A program made the position numbers and the translations under genes. DNA of 64,000 nt from Aquimarina megaterium XH134 (GTDB taxonomy: Bacteria > Bacteroidota > Bacteroidia > Flavobacteriales > Flavobacteriaceae): positions 1-64,000 of the forward strand of contig NZ_JACB01000001.1 in NCBI RefSeq assembly GCF_000520975.1, read 5' to 3'. This document shows, piece after piece, positions 10,101-19,419 of this stretch (the stretch's first letter is position 1; every line of letters begins with the position of its first letter). The notes beneath the pieces were generated by a model, which made no database searches, was not told the DNA's origin, and saw only the letters and a list, made by a program, of their open reading frames with translations.

Positions 10101-10397
10101 ATGGCTTTACAAATTACTAAAAACCAAGGGATTTTTGAAATTAAAGGAAGTATTGTGGCAGAAAATACCAAATCGCTACAGCATCATTTTGAGAAGTTAT
10201 TATTCAATTCTGATAAAGTGATATTGTGTATTGATAAGGTTAAAAAAATTGATGCTTCAGGTGTTAGAGTATTGACCAAATTATTTAGAAGTGCTATGGA
10301 AAGTAACAAGATTTTTTACATCATTGGAAAAGAAAACAAAAAAATAAGTAATGCTTTTGGTAAAGTAAGTTACATACTAAGAAGTGATTTCGTATAA
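10101..10397 (+). CDS. STAS-domain protein with intact phosphosite
   Basis: A 98-residue single-domain STAS protein of the anti-sigma-factor-antagonist type. The hallmark motif IDASGVRVL (about residues 50-58) contains the serine that anti-sigma kinases phosphorylate in SpoIIAA-like proteins. No signal peptide or membrane segment is present. It lies 26 bases upstream of a paralogue that lacks this serine, and both are placed between a flippase and a glycosyltransferase. A switch role, binding a kinase/phosphatase partner or a membrane component in response to phosphorylation, is the usual theme for the family. The partner is not in the window. Confidence 0.8.
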   Translation: MALQITKNQGIFEIKGSIVAENTKSLQHHFEKLLFNSDKVILCIDKVKKIDASGVRVLTKLFRSAMESNKIFYIIGKENKKISNAFGKVSYILRSDFV

Positions 10398-10423
10398 AAC
10401 ATAACCCCCAAATATAAAATATC

Positions 10424-10723
10424 ATGAAACTACAAATAATAAATACCTCAGGAACATTTGAAATCGTAGGAAACTTTACTTTGGATAATACAGAATTAGT
10501 AAAAGATCATTTTAACTACTTATTAGATCATTATGAAGAAGTAGTCATGTCTTTAAAAAAAGTAAAAAAAATCGACAAAAAAGCAATAAAAGTTTTAAAA
10601 GAAATCTATGCAAAAGCCAATAGAAGAAGTAAAATACTTTTTGTTTTAGGAAAAGAAAATAATGTAATAGCAAACGCTTTCAAAAAAAATAAAGCAGATC
10701 ATATTTTTAGAGAAAATTACTAA
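10424..10723 (+). CDS. STAS-domain paralogue lacking the phosphoserine
   Basis: A 99-residue STAS-fold protein clearly related to the preceding one: the same N-terminal GxFEIxGxxxxxNT pattern and a shared tail FVLGKENNVIANAFKK versus YIIGKENKKISNAFGK. The phosphosite motif DASG has become DKKA (residues IDKKAIKVL), so it cannot be phosphorylated at that position. It is unusually lysine-rich. It probably arose by tandem duplication and may be a constitutive or competing partner of the first protein. The 26-base spacing indicates co-transcription. Confidence 0.75.
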   Translation: MKLQIINTSGTFEIVGNFTLDNTELVKDHFNYLLDHYEEVVMSLKKVKKIDKKAIKVLKEIYAKANRRSKILFVLGKENNVIANAFKKNKADHIFRENY

Positions 10724-10972
10724 CCTCTAGTTATATAAGTTTTGTATCTGTAACACACACAAAACTCTTTCTAATCGACAACATTATAGTTATTCTTCTT
10801 ATGTTTCAGTTGTTTTTGTTGTCAGGTTATTATAAATTGTAGTTTATTATATTAAAAAAGTAAAGACGTACCCCATTCGTCCTAAAATCTTGAAACCTGT
10901 TAACCAACAAGATTTCTACTCGATTTTAATTCGTCTCTGTCTGTTTCTAAAAAAGAATACAAAATTCAACAG
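10724..10972 (+). promoter_or_regulatory. Leader region with stem-loop before the GT4 gene
   Basis: This 249-base non-coding stretch contains a perfect 8-bp inverted repeat AAATCTTG (10885-10892) / CAAGATTT (10908-10915) with a 15-base loop and no T run after it. A near-match to the Bacteroidetes -7 element (TAAGTTTTG, one base too long) lies near 10737. It is probably the 5' leader or promoter region of the GT4 gene. Nothing else is recognisable. Confidence 0.35.
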
Positions 10973-12190
10973 ATGAAATTAGCAATTGTAACGGCGTATC
11001 CGCCTAGTAAGGTGACTTTAAATGAATATGCATACCACCTGGTAAAACATTTTAGACAACATGCCGAGGTATCTGAGCTTGTTTTATTAACCGATGTATC
11101 TCCCAAAGATGCCGATACCGTTTTTGAAGAACAAGGATGTAATGTAGTCGTTAAACAATGTTGGAAATTTAATAGTTATAGTAATATCTTCTCTGTTATG
11201 AAAGCTATTAAACAAACGCGTCCAGATGCAGTATTGTTCAATCTTCAGTTTATGAAATTTGGTGACAAAAAAATAGCTGCAGCGCTTGGTTTATTATTAC
11301 CCAAACGTTGTGTCTTTAACAACATACCCACAATAGTTCTATTACATAATATTATGGAGCAAGTAGATCTTGAAAGCTCTGGGTTTACAAAAAATAAAGT
11401 TTTACAAAAAATCTATAATGTTATAGGAACAACACTCACCCGGTTTATTTTATCTGCCGATATTGTTGCTGTTACCATTGACAAGTATGTTCACATCTTA
11501 AAAGCAAAATATAAAACCGAAAATGTAGTACAGATTCCTCATGGGACGTTTGAGTTACCTGAAGAACCAAAATACACGCTTCCCGAAGGCCCACTGCAGA
11601 TTATGACTTTTGGTAAATTTGGCACCTACAAGAAAGTAGAAATTATGATTGAAGCGATAGAAAAAATACGATCCAGAACAAATATTGATTTAGAGATTGT
11701 AATTGCCGGAACAGACAATCCTAATGTTATTGGGTATTTGCAATCGATGAAAGAAAAATATGCAGATGTACCTCAACTCACTTTTACCGGTTATGTAGAA
11801 GAAGCAGATGTACCTCGAATCTTTGCAGAAAGTGCAATGGTCGTATTTCCTTATACCTCTACAACAGGAAGTTCTGGAGTATTACATCAGGCAGGAAGTT
11901 ACGGCAAAGCAGTGGTTATGCCAGATTTGGGAGATCTAAGTTTATTAGTAAAAGACGAAGGCTACCAGGGGGAGTTCTTTAATCCAGAAAGTGTAGACAG
12001 TCTGGCTGATGCAATAGAAAAAATAGTATTGGATCCTGCATATCGCACTGCTTTGGGGCAAGCAAATTATAAGGCAGCAACTGCCCTACCAATGAGTAAA
12101 ATCACAGCAATGTATTTAGAGCAGTTTAATGCTATCAAAAAAAGTAAAGCACGCAAAATTGAAAAGACATACAAAGGGGCTTCTTTATAA
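10973..12190 (+). CDS. GT4 family glycosyltransferase
   Basis: A 405-residue GT-B fold enzyme. The N-terminal Rossmann domain starts MKLAIVTAYPPSKV. The linker carries IPHGTF, and the C-terminal donor domain has MTFGKFGTYKKVE, FTGYVEEADVPRIF and a glycine-rich segment TTGSSGVLHQAGSYGKAVV where GT4 enzymes bind the nucleotide sugar. In this copy the usual E-x7-E is replaced by the TxGSSGVLxxA form seen in many GT4 members. It is cytosolic. In the context of a flippase and a TPR-barrel exporter it could be the polymerising transferase, as PelF (also GT4) is in Pel systems. PelF is about 100 residues longer, so equivalence is only suggested. Confidence 0.85.
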   Translation: MKLAIVTAYPPSKVTLNEYAYHLVKHFRQHAEVSELVLLTDVSPKDADTVFEEQGCNVVVKQCWKFNSYSNIFSVMKAIKQTRPDAVLFNLQFMKFGDKKIAAALGLLLPKRCVFNNIPTIVLLHNIMEQVDLESSGFTKNKVLQKIYNVIGTTLTRFILSADIVAVTIDKYVHILKAKYKTENVVQIPHGTFELPEEPKYTLPEGPLQIMTFGKFGTYKKVEIMIEAIEKIRSRTNIDLEIVIAGTDNPNVIGYLQSMKEKYADVPQLTFTGYVEEADVPRIFAESAMVVFPYTSTTGSSGVLHQAGSYGKAVVMPDLGDLSLLVKDEGYQGEFFNPESVDSLADAIEKIVLDPAYRTALGQANYKAATALPMSKITAMYLEQFNAIKKSKARKIEKTYKGASL

Positions 12191-12250
12191 AAATACTTCT
12201 GCCGATATACTGGCAGGATTGCCCCAAACTTAATGATTTGTCATAACTGT

Positions 12251-12284
12251 AAAAACACTTGTACGAGATACAAGTGTTTTTTTA
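12251..12284. terminator. Bidirectional terminator between convergent genes
   Basis: A perfect 13-bp stem (12251-12263 with 12269-12281; AACACTTGTA / TACAAGTGTT) has a 5-base loop, with A runs on one side and T runs on the other, so it works in both directions. It ends the GT4 gene on the plus strand and overlaps the stop codon of the GH5 gene on the minus strand. Confidence 0.85.
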
Positions 12285-13829
12285 TTTATTTATGTACTCA
12301 AAAGCAGGTTTCTTGTTGCCATCACGATCTATAAATCCAAAGTGTTTTTGCTTATGTTTTCGCCAGGGCAGCTTGCCTACCACAGTACTAGGCACCTCAT
12401 CAAAATCATATAAGGTCCAGGAGAGATAATGGATATTATCTTGCTTAATAATCTCTTGAAATTGTTTATAATAATTAGCTTGCCCTTTTTCTGAGGGACC
12501 GAAAGGGCTCCAAAACCCTCTATTAGAGGATAATCCAAATTCTTGTAAAACCATAGGTTTCTCAATTTTTGCTCTCATTGCAGTATACGCTTCAGAAAAG
12601 GTATCGATATCCAGATAATAATGAAAAGAAATAATATCTACTTCATTTTGTAGTAAGTCAGCAGATGCTGTATCAGACCACCCGATTGTTACCAAATGAT
12701 TAGGGTCAAATTGTTTGATCTGGTAGATCATTTCTTTTAGCCAGGCCAATACATTTTCTTTTCCTCTGGTATCAAAATCCAGATTAGGTTCGTTCTTTAT
12801 ATCCCAGGCAAGGATAGCATTATGATTTGTAAAAACACTTACAATTTGTTCTGCATGACGATGAGTTAATGTCCAATCCAATACAGAGTAATCTCCATAA
12901 AAGTCAAATAGTGTAACAATAACTTTAAGGTTTTTGGCTTCTGCTTTATCTAATACTTGTTTAAGTTTTTCTAATTTTTCAGCTTCTACTTTAGCTTTGC
13001 CAAAAACTTCATAGGGTATAAAAATTCGTATCGTATTTAAGCCTGCGTTCTTAATAATATCGAAATCTGTAGCAATCACATTAATATCATAATCATCACC
13101 AAACATATCCCATGGTGTTTTCTGTGGGTAATAATTAATCCCTTTGATCTGGTATTCTTCATCTTCAACAAATATTTTGTTTCCCATAACTTTAACCGAC
13201 CTATTGGTTTGTGTTACTGGATCTGGTGAATGATTTTTTTCTTTTACCATATGGCGTATTCGCCAAAAACCGTCTTCTAGCATTAACAATACTTGATAGT
13301 CAGATTGTAATTTTGTTTCTAATAACAGTTCATGATCATGATAAACCCTTTGATATTCTTTTACACCAGTATCTGTTATAACTGCTAATTGGCCATCTGC
13401 ACTATAAAAATCTAGTGCTACATTATGAGTAGTTGTTGTGCTATGTATAGCAATATTTTTTTCTTTGTTTGATATTAGTGATGCAAAAATGTGTTTTCGT
13501 GCACTTTTGGTATAATAATCGTCTATTCCTTTTGGGGTATTAGTTTGATATGCTGTATTACGTATATACCATGCGTTAAGGTAATCTTGTTCTATTTCTA
13601 GCAGTGTTTGTTTTTCTATAGGTCGCCCGGGATTGATAGTATCTTTCCATTTTAATTTAGGTAAATACACTTGTTCTTTATGCAAAGCCAGATGTAGCAT
13701 CGAGCTTCGATCTGCTCCCGTAGTAAGATAGGATAATGTCTGACTGATACCAAAAAGCATTAGTATAATAACTCCAACAAAGGAAATAATGATGAATGAC
13801 CTATATATATTTCTATTCCAACCCATCAT
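12282..13829 (-). CDS. Membrane-anchored GH5-type glycoside hydrolase
   Basis: A 515-residue protein with one N-terminal membrane helix (about residues 10-32) and no cleavage site, so the rest lies in the periplasm. An extra alpha/beta segment (about 40-185) precedes a TIM-barrel glycoside hydrolase of clan A, GH5-like (about 200-515). The acid/base glutamate is visible in WDIKNEPNLD and the nucleophile glutamate in VLQEFGLSS, so it should be active. Its start overlaps the upstream gene by 4 bases, giving a tight three-gene minus-strand operon with an Ig-like anchored protein and a GT-C-like protein. Synthase- and Pel-type exopolysaccharide systems usually contain a periplasmic hydrolase (PelA, BcsZ, PgaB). 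This is the best candidate for that role here. Confidence 0.8.
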   Translation of the reverse strand: MMGWNRNIYRSFIIISFVGVIILMLFGISQTLSYLTTGADRSSMLHLALHKEQVYLPKLKWKDTINPGRPIEKQTLLEIEQDYLNAWYIRNTAYQTNTPKGIDDYYTKSARKHIFASLISNKEKNIAIHSTTTTHNVALDFYSADGQLAVITDTGVKEYQRVYHDHELLLETKLQSDYQVLLMLEDGFWRIRHMVKEKNHSPDPVTQTNRSVKVMGNKIFVEDEEYQIKGINYYPQKTPWDMFGDDYDINVIATDFDIIKNAGLNTIRIFIPYEVFGKAKVEAEKLEKLKQVLDKAEAKNLKVIVTLFDFYGDYSVLDWTLTHRHAEQIVSVFTNHNAILAWDIKNEPNLDFDTRGKENVLAWLKEMIYQIKQFDPNHLVTIGWSDTASADLLQNEVDIISFHYYLDIDTFSEAYTAMRAKIEKPMVLQEFGLSSNRGFWSPFGPSEKGQANYYKQFQEIIKQDNIHYLSWTLYDFDEVPSTVVGKLPWRKHKQKHFGFIDRDGNKKPAFEYINK

Positions 13830-15061
13830 TTTAGTGTTATATTCTTAAATTCTTTTTGTATTCCTAAAGCTTTGATCTGCATATCGTAATTTCCTGAAGC
13901 ATAGAACCCATCTTGTAACAGGAATCTAACCAACCCATGTGAAGAAGTTTTAACTTTGGTATCTATTTTTTGATTATCCTTAAAAATATCCATCTTTACT
14001 ATGGTACCGTCGGGGATTAATTGTTCCATAAAACTTATCAGGGGTCCAATAGTAATCTCTCTATTATTGTTGTCAAATTTCACTTCAAAATCATCCAAAA
14101 CCTGGGTATACGCTATGGTTAGTATATTGCTCTCTGCCATGCCCGGCACATAGGCTTTAATCTGCCACGTATCTTTATGATCGGGATGCAAAATTTTACC
14201 TACTGCCTGACCATTAACTGTACTTCCCTGTGTATGTAATAGCTGCCCTTTTTCATCTTTAATTACAAATTTTACAAGAGAACCATCACTTACTATATTA
14301 CCATATTCATCCTTTATGATAGATGTAATAATCTCGGTAATTTGATTACCATCTGCATATGCATGTTTTCGATTACTTCTAATCTCAAAATTTTGTGGCA
14401 GTGAAGGATATACCTCAACAGAAAATTCCTTAGAAACTGTTTCGCCAACCTTCGAAAACAACAATATTCGCCCTGATTGATCATAAGAAAATATGTTTGC
14501 CCAACCGATCATATCTTTGCTCTGTAATATCCTTTCTTTTTCTATATCTAAAAATTGATGCCTAATCAATACTGCAGTACTATCCGGCAATGGATTATCA
14601 AAAGAATCTGTAGGAACGATAATTTGCATGGTATAATCTTCTCCCCCCGCTATGATACTAGGAGGTCCTATATAGGATTCTAAATGTACTTTTGTTTTGG
14701 TATTAGATATAATACGTATTTCGCCTTCATATAAACTCCCCGACTCACCAAGTAAGGTATACGATACTAACCCTTTTTTCTTAGCCATAAACTCTGGAAC
14801 GGTAAAACGAGCTGTATCATGTGTATCGGGATCGATCACATTGCTGCCAAAAGAGGAATGTATAAAAAGTTGAGTTCGAACAGATGTATTAAGCTTAAAA
14901 TCTAACACAATAGGATTTCCTGCTTCAAATACTCTTTCTTTGGTTACTAACACTGTAGAAATTCCATCTTGTGTTTTTAGAACAGTCGTAAAAGCAATAC
15001 TTATAGCACAAATTAATGCTCCCAAAAACAATAGAATGATATGTTTCTTTTTTAGCTTCAT
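13826..15061 (-). CDS. Anchored Ig-like periplasmic protein
   Basis: This 411-residue protein has a single N-terminal hydrophobic helix (about residues 8-27) followed only by beta-rich sequence. At least two segments look like invasin/bacterial Ig-like domains, for example SNRKHAYADGNQITEIITSI with DEYGNIVSDGSLVKFVI, the BIG_1-type pattern. There are no catalytic motifs. It shares one base with the stop of the upstream GT-C-like gene and overlaps the GH5 gene by four bases, so the three products are likely made together. It may scaffold the hydrolase and the large membrane protein in the periplasm. That role is inferred from operon structure only. Confidence 0.65.
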   Translation of the reverse strand: MKLKKKHIILLFLGALICAISIAFTTVLKTQDGISTVLVTKERVFEAGNPIVLDFKLNTSVRTQLFIHSSFGSNVIDPDTHDTARFTVPEFMAKKKGLVSYTLLGESGSLYEGEIRIISNTKTKVHLESYIGPPSIIAGGEDYTMQIIVPTDSFDNPLPDSTAVLIRHQFLDIEKERILQSKDMIGWANIFSYDQSGRILLFSKVGETVSKEFSVEVYPSLPQNFEIRSNRKHAYADGNQITEIITSIIKDEYGNIVSDGSLVKFVIKDEKGQLLHTQGSTVNGQAVGKILHPDHKDTWQIKAYVPGMAESNILTIAYTQVLDDFEVKFDNNNREITIGPLISFMEQLIPDGTIVKMDIFKDNQKIDTKVKTSSHGLVRFLLQDGFYASGNYDMQIKALGIQKEFKNITLK

Positions 15062-18000
15062 TAGTTTGGTGCTCCGATATAGGTATTAATTTCAAACTTA
15101 ATATAACTAAATCCTTTTCCTTCTATTGGTATAAATTGTACCGATTGGTGTTCAACTTTTCTGCTAGGAACTACTTTATTACTAATTAAAGTATTTAATA
15201 ACCCATTTACAAAAACGTTCTTCAAATCTTTACTAATAGTTTGTACGCCTGATAAATCCAATAACTGATAATCAAAATATTGTTTGCGTTGTGGGCGAAT
15301 ACCTTCTGGTAAATATTGATGATCGACCCACACTAGCTCATGATCTTTATTGTAATAGGAAACTAATAGTAAAGGAACGGTAACCTCTTCTAGCCCGGAG
15401 TTAAACAAGACTCCTTCTACATGATCATTTTTTATAGAAAGCTCATTTATGGCAACGCCTTTATATAAATCTACTGTGGTTACATTTCCTGCACATTGCA
15501 AATTAAATTTAGCAGGCTTTTCATCAAATTTCATTGCTGTGAACTGATCGGGGTCAAACGTTTTTGGTTTATGATCTTCTTTATTTATCCAGGCAATTCC
15601 TTCAAAATTAATACGGAAACTCGTAATTTCCTTAGGCATTAATTTATGTTTCATTTGGTGTTTGGCATTATACCTAGCTAACTTTTCATCTTTACTATTA
15701 TACAATGTACCAGTGATTACAACATCGGCTGGTATATTATCAACATTTTGTATTTCGCCTATCAGGCTATATTGATCACTACATTCAACAATTTTTGCTG
15801 ATAGTACCTCTAATACAGGTTGTTTAAGAACATCTTCATGATAGGTCTGTTCTGAACTAATTCTACGTCTTCCATGATTATAAAAAGCCGTGATGTTTTC
15901 TGCAAACAACTGATCAGGAGGAATATCTAAATCATATGGCAATGGTTTTACATACCACTTATTATGATATTTCACCAACTCATGATAGAATGTTTTATCT
16001 ATTATTTCTAATGGAGTGATCCAATGTGTAATGGCTTTAACTCTGGCAGTACTATCTGTTTGAGTAGTAATACTTACATTAATTGCATCCATTTTGGCAT
16101 ACGAACTCAATAAACCATCTGTTACGGCAACCTCTAACATATATTGATCGACCGTCTTATCACTTTTTGGATCCAGATAAGAATATGCTCTTTTAAATTC
16201 TTTAAAATCTAATGCATCATAATATGCTTCTGTTACATTAACGGGACTTATTTGTTTTACATTTTTTATATATATCAAATAAGAACCATACCCTATAATA
16301 ATTAACATTAGGAACCCCCATAGGTAAGATGCTTTAAAAACTGATTTTTGAAATTCCTTATAGTGTACTCCAAACTTAAAATATACAGGAAAACTCTTAT
16401 GCTTAGCTTTTAAAGCGTGTATCCATATCAACTGTACATTAATAATAAATGCTAGTAATACAGTGCATATCGGAATCAAACCCCACATTAATTTTTGAAA
16501 CATAGGAACATCCTCTTTGGGTAAAATACTGGATAGCGGAGGAACATTTAACTTTTCCCAAACCATAATCCCATTTTCTAATTGCCGCAACCTCTGCCAA
16601 CCACAGAAATACAAAATAGGGTCATAAAACTTATCGTTAGAAAACACATATTTTAAATTATATTTCTCGGGAACCGTAAGAAATTGTTGCAGAGAACCAA
16701 TGCCTTCTACACCTCTAAATTTTGAATTTTCTAGTCGTTCTACTGCCCTGGTCGTTAGCTCGGGTAATCTCCTTGCAGAGTGATAATTGCCATCAACCGT
16801 CATTGCATTAGTTTGAGCAGAAAGCCACGCCATCTGATCTCCAAACCCCAAAGGAAGGTATCTCCAGTGATCGTGTTGATCCTGGCTTAAAAAATTTAAG
16901 ATGGGTAACATTTTGATTTTTTGTGGCTGCGAAGGTCTAAAATACCCAAGACTCATGGTAAAAAGTGTCATAAAAACAAGAACTGCGGTAAATAGCCCCC
17001 CCAAAATCCTATGATAGACACCTCCGTATTTTTCTTGAATCTTTTCTTTTAAATCACCTTCTATAAATCGATAACCAAATTCGCCAAACATGGGTAAAGC
17101 CATAATAGAAGCCCATAGGGTAAACCTGTCTAATGTAAGAATATTAAACGCATTGTCTCCCAACATCATTCTGGGGATTGGCGTTGTCCCCCCTGTTCCT
17201 AATATCGTTAAAAGCGTTATCGATAATCCAAAAAACAAATATCGTTTACTGTAAAATCGATACCATATATAGGGTAATAAGAATAGCAAAACGCCCCACG
17301 GTATCAAAAAGAACACTAATCCCGATGAAGTGACTTCGAGAAAATTATCTCTAGATCCATGTGGTATGGGGACTTGAGTAATTGGGTTATTCTTAGTATT
17401 AATCCAATACGGAAGAATACAAACAATGATAAGTAGTAGTGATCCAAAACCAAAACCTACAATTCTTTTAAAAAGTGAAAGAAAGCTTTGTAAAAACAGT
17501 AAAAACCTAATTTCTTTATACGAACCTACCTTTTCTCTAGAAACATCCATGATTACCATACCAATTAACGGAAAAATGAAAAATACCATTCCAAAAATTG
17601 GGGTTACATGATGAGAAGTCACTGTAACTGCTATTAGACTCAAAGCATTTAATAAATATTTATATTTTCCGATTTTAAGCCATAGATAAATTTCGGGTAA
17701 CGCATGCAACAGGATAGACAATCCTATAATACTGGGTAATTGTCCAAAAATATGTAGTGTTTCTATAAAAGCGGAAGAGAACACTGCAAGTATAGCTGTG
17801 TATCCTGCAACTTTTCTATTAGAGGTAAGCACTAAGGCAAAACGATATATTCCTGTAATAAAAAGAATGATAGCTATAATAGCTACAGTAAACAAACCAA
17901 ATTTAAGCCCACCAATATAAGAGAACAATCCAATACTTTGATGCACTAATGGTGGATATCCCATTACTGTAAACCCCGTATACCAACTATAGTTCCAGGG

Positions 18001-18150
18001 TTCGAACCAATTATTGGCATAATGATTTCCAAAAAATAGATGAATTAATGCATCATATGTAGACTCTAGCGTAAAAAAAATGGTGGTACCATGAAAAACC
18101 ACTCCGATGAGTAATGCACTTATCAAATACTTATTTGTGGTTTTATCCAT
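15061..18150 (-). CDS. Large GT-C-like multi-pass membrane protein
   Basis: A 1029-residue protein. The N-terminal 430 residues contain about ten to twelve hydrophobic helices, with an early acidic loop (LESTYDALIHLFFGNHYANNW) where GT-C glycosyltransferases and PTPS-related (PF10131-type) membrane proteins carry catalytic residues. Further helices near residues 540-560 and 600-625 are followed by a 400-residue soluble periplasmic-type tail of beta-rich domains. It is the first gene of a tight operon with an Ig-like protein and the GH5 hydrolase. A role as a polyprenol-dependent sugar transferase or polymerase acting outside the inner membrane is plausible. Pfam membership is my recollection of similar proteins, not a computed match. 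Confidence 0.65.
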   Translation of the reverse strand: MDKTTNKYLISALLIGVVFHGTTIFFTLESTYDALIHLFFGNHYANNWFEPWNYSWYTGFTVMGYPPLVHQSIGLFSYIGGLKFGLFTVAIIAIILFITGIYRFALVLTSNRKVAGYTAILAVFSSAFIETLHIFGQLPSIIGLSILLHALPEIYLWLKIGKYKYLLNALSLIAVTVTSHHVTPIFGMVFFIFPLIGMVIMDVSREKVGSYKEIRFLLFLQSFLSLFKRIVGFGFGSLLLIIVCILPYWINTKNNPITQVPIPHGSRDNFLEVTSSGLVFFLIPWGVLLFLLPYIWYRFYSKRYLFFGLSITLLTILGTGGTTPIPRMMLGDNAFNILTLDRFTLWASIMALPMFGEFGYRFIEGDLKEKIQEKYGGVYHRILGGLFTAVLVFMTLFTMSLGYFRPSQPQKIKMLPILNFLSQDQHDHWRYLPLGFGDQMAWLSAQTNAMTVDGNYHSARRLPELTTRAVERLENSKFRGVEGIGSLQQFLTVPEKYNLKYVFSNDKFYDPILYFCGWQRLRQLENGIMVWEKLNVPPLSSILPKEDVPMFQKLMWGLIPICTVLLAFIINVQLIWIHALKAKHKSFPVYFKFGVHYKEFQKSVFKASYLWGFLMLIIIGYGSYLIYIKNVKQISPVNVTEAYYDALDFKEFKRAYSYLDPKSDKTVDQYMLEVAVTDGLLSSYAKMDAINVSITTQTDSTARVKAITHWITPLEIIDKTFYHELVKYHNKWYVKPLPYDLDIPPDQLFAENITAFYNHGRRRISSEQTYHEDVLKQPVLEVLSAKIVECSDQYSLIGEIQNVDNIPADVVITGTLYNSKDEKLARYNAKHQMKHKLMPKEITSFRINFEGIAWINKEDHKPKTFDPDQFTAMKFDEKPAKFNLQCAGNVTTVDLYKGVAINELSIKNDHVEGVLFNSGLEEVTVPLLLVSYYNKDHELVWVDHQYLPEGIRPQRKQYFDYQLLDLSGVQTISKDLKNVFVNGLLNTLISNKVVPSRKVEHQSVQFIPIEGKGFSYIKFEINTYIGAPN

Positions 18151-18482
18151 AAAGACTCGCCATAGTTTTCGATTTAAATATACGATAAAGGTTTCGGTTT
18201 AGAACAAGTCTGAAAAGAATGCAAATTAAAAATTAGCAGTTTACGGTTCTGATTGACTACAAATCAGACTTCTATTGAAATCTACAACCTTTTCAAAGTA
18301 ATCTCACAATCCTCAAAACATTGGTTTTCAAGAATCCCAGCATTCTAATATAGCTATAGACGAATGGTATGTCTTTCGATAAAAACCATTCACCGACAGC
18401 AATATTCTACTCATCGAAATACCTTCTCGTACAGCGCAAATCGTGACTACTTTTGGAGTATAAACCTCAAAATACTACCATT
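18151..18482 (+). promoter_or_regulatory. Divergent intergenic region with stem-loops
   Basis: No ORF is supported in these 332 bases between the GT-C-like operon and the second GT2 gene. GAATGGT (18362-18368) pairs with ACCATTC (18385-18391), and AGTAT (18457-18461) with ATACT (18472-18476) just before the ATG. The second stem resembles the AGTAT/ATACT stems before the genes at 3689 and 4591. No exact TAnnTTTG element is present. Confidence 0.35.
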
Positions 18483-19304
18483 ATGAAAACAGGAATTATC
18501 ATACCATGCTATAACGAAGAAAACAGATTAAATGTAACTGCTTTTTTAAACTTTATACAAAAGGAAAACGATTTCCACTTATGTTTTGTAAATGATGGAA
18601 GTAAGGATAACACTGTAGAAGTATTAAAGAAGATTCAATCTCACAACCCTCTTAAAGTAAGTGTTATTGATATCAAAAAAAATTCTGGAAAAGCTGCAGC
18701 AGTAAGAGCAGGTGCCAGATACTTACACAGTAGAGGTGATATAGAATTTATTGGTTTTATTGATGCTGATTTATCTACAGATTTTGAAGATTTTGACGGA
18801 CTTTTAAAAACATTAAAAACAAATAAAAGATTAAGTTTTGTTTTTGGATCGAGAGCTAAAAACGCTTCAGATGATATCAAAAAAGATGGTATTAGAGCAA
18901 TGATTTCAAAACTTATTAATATTCTTATTGTATTCATTTTGGGATTATCTATTCAAGATACACAATGTGGAGCCAAAGTGTTCAAAGCAGACCTGGTTCC
19001 TGTGATTTTTAACAAAAGTTTCTTTAGCAGATGGTTATTTGATGTAGAAATGTTTATAAAAATGAAAAAACACTTCGGTAAAACTGAAATTATGAATAAG
19101 ATTTATGAACAACCTCTTAAAAGATGGGTTCATATGGAAGATTCTAAATTAGGATTAAAAGATTCATTAGAAATTCCTTACAGATTATTATCGATATGGT
19201 TTAACTATAATATACTTCAATCTTTACAGGTTTCATTTTCTAAAGAAATTACCGAACCTACAATAGAAGTATACGGAATGGCTACTCCGGCTTTAGCTGC
19301 CTAA
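18483..19304 (+). CDS. GT2 family glycosyltransferase, paralogue of 3689 gene
   Basis: A 273-residue GT2 enzyme with the same motif order as the gene at 3689: GIIIPCYNEENRL, FVNDGSKDNT, DADLST, FVFGSR, DTQCGAKVFKAD and FFSRWLFDVEMF. The ATG at 18483 is preferred over an upstream in-frame TTG at 18453, which lacks family similarity and would add ten residues. The C-terminus ends in a short alanine-rich tail. The two paralogues frame the EPS locus at either end, each behind a structured leader, and may act on different sugars or at different steps. A strong terminator follows. Confidence 0.85.
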   Translation: MKTGIIIPCYNEENRLNVTAFLNFIQKENDFHLCFVNDGSKDNTVEVLKKIQSHNPLKVSVIDIKKNSGKAAAVRAGARYLHSRGDIEFIGFIDADLSTDFEDFDGLLKTLKTNKRLSFVFGSRAKNASDDIKKDGIRAMISKLINILIVFILGLSIQDTQCGAKVFKADLVPVIFNKSFFSRWLFDVEMFIKMKKHFGKTEIMNKIYEQPLKRWVHMEDSKLGLKDSLEIPYRLLSIWFNYNILQSLQVSFSKEITEPTIEVYGMATPALAA

Positions 19305-19364
19305 GGTATAAGAATACCTTACAAAATTTGACTCGAAATTGCCCCTAAATATATCTATCAATAA

Positions 19365-19402
19365 AGAGAACATACTTTATACAAGTATGTTCTCTCTTTT
19401 TT
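19365..19402 (+). terminator. Strong intrinsic terminator
   Basis: A perfect 13-bp stem AGAGAACATACTT (19365-19377) / AAGTATGTTCTCT (19383-19395) has a 5-base loop and is followed by CTTTTTTT. It ends the second GT2 gene and marks the right border of the EPS locus. A smaller hairpin AAGGTAT/ATACCTT directly follows the stop codon. Confidence 0.85.
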
Positions 19403-19419
19403 TGCATCGGCTAATATAG

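Noticed and set aside
18453..18482. TTG start for the second GT2 gene
   Set aside because: The added ten residues are not family-like and fall in the leader hairpin; ATG 18483 aligns with the paralogue.
1042..19304. A true pel operon
   Set aside because: PelA, PelC, PelD and PelE counterparts are not recognisable and gene order differs; only a functional analogy is offered.
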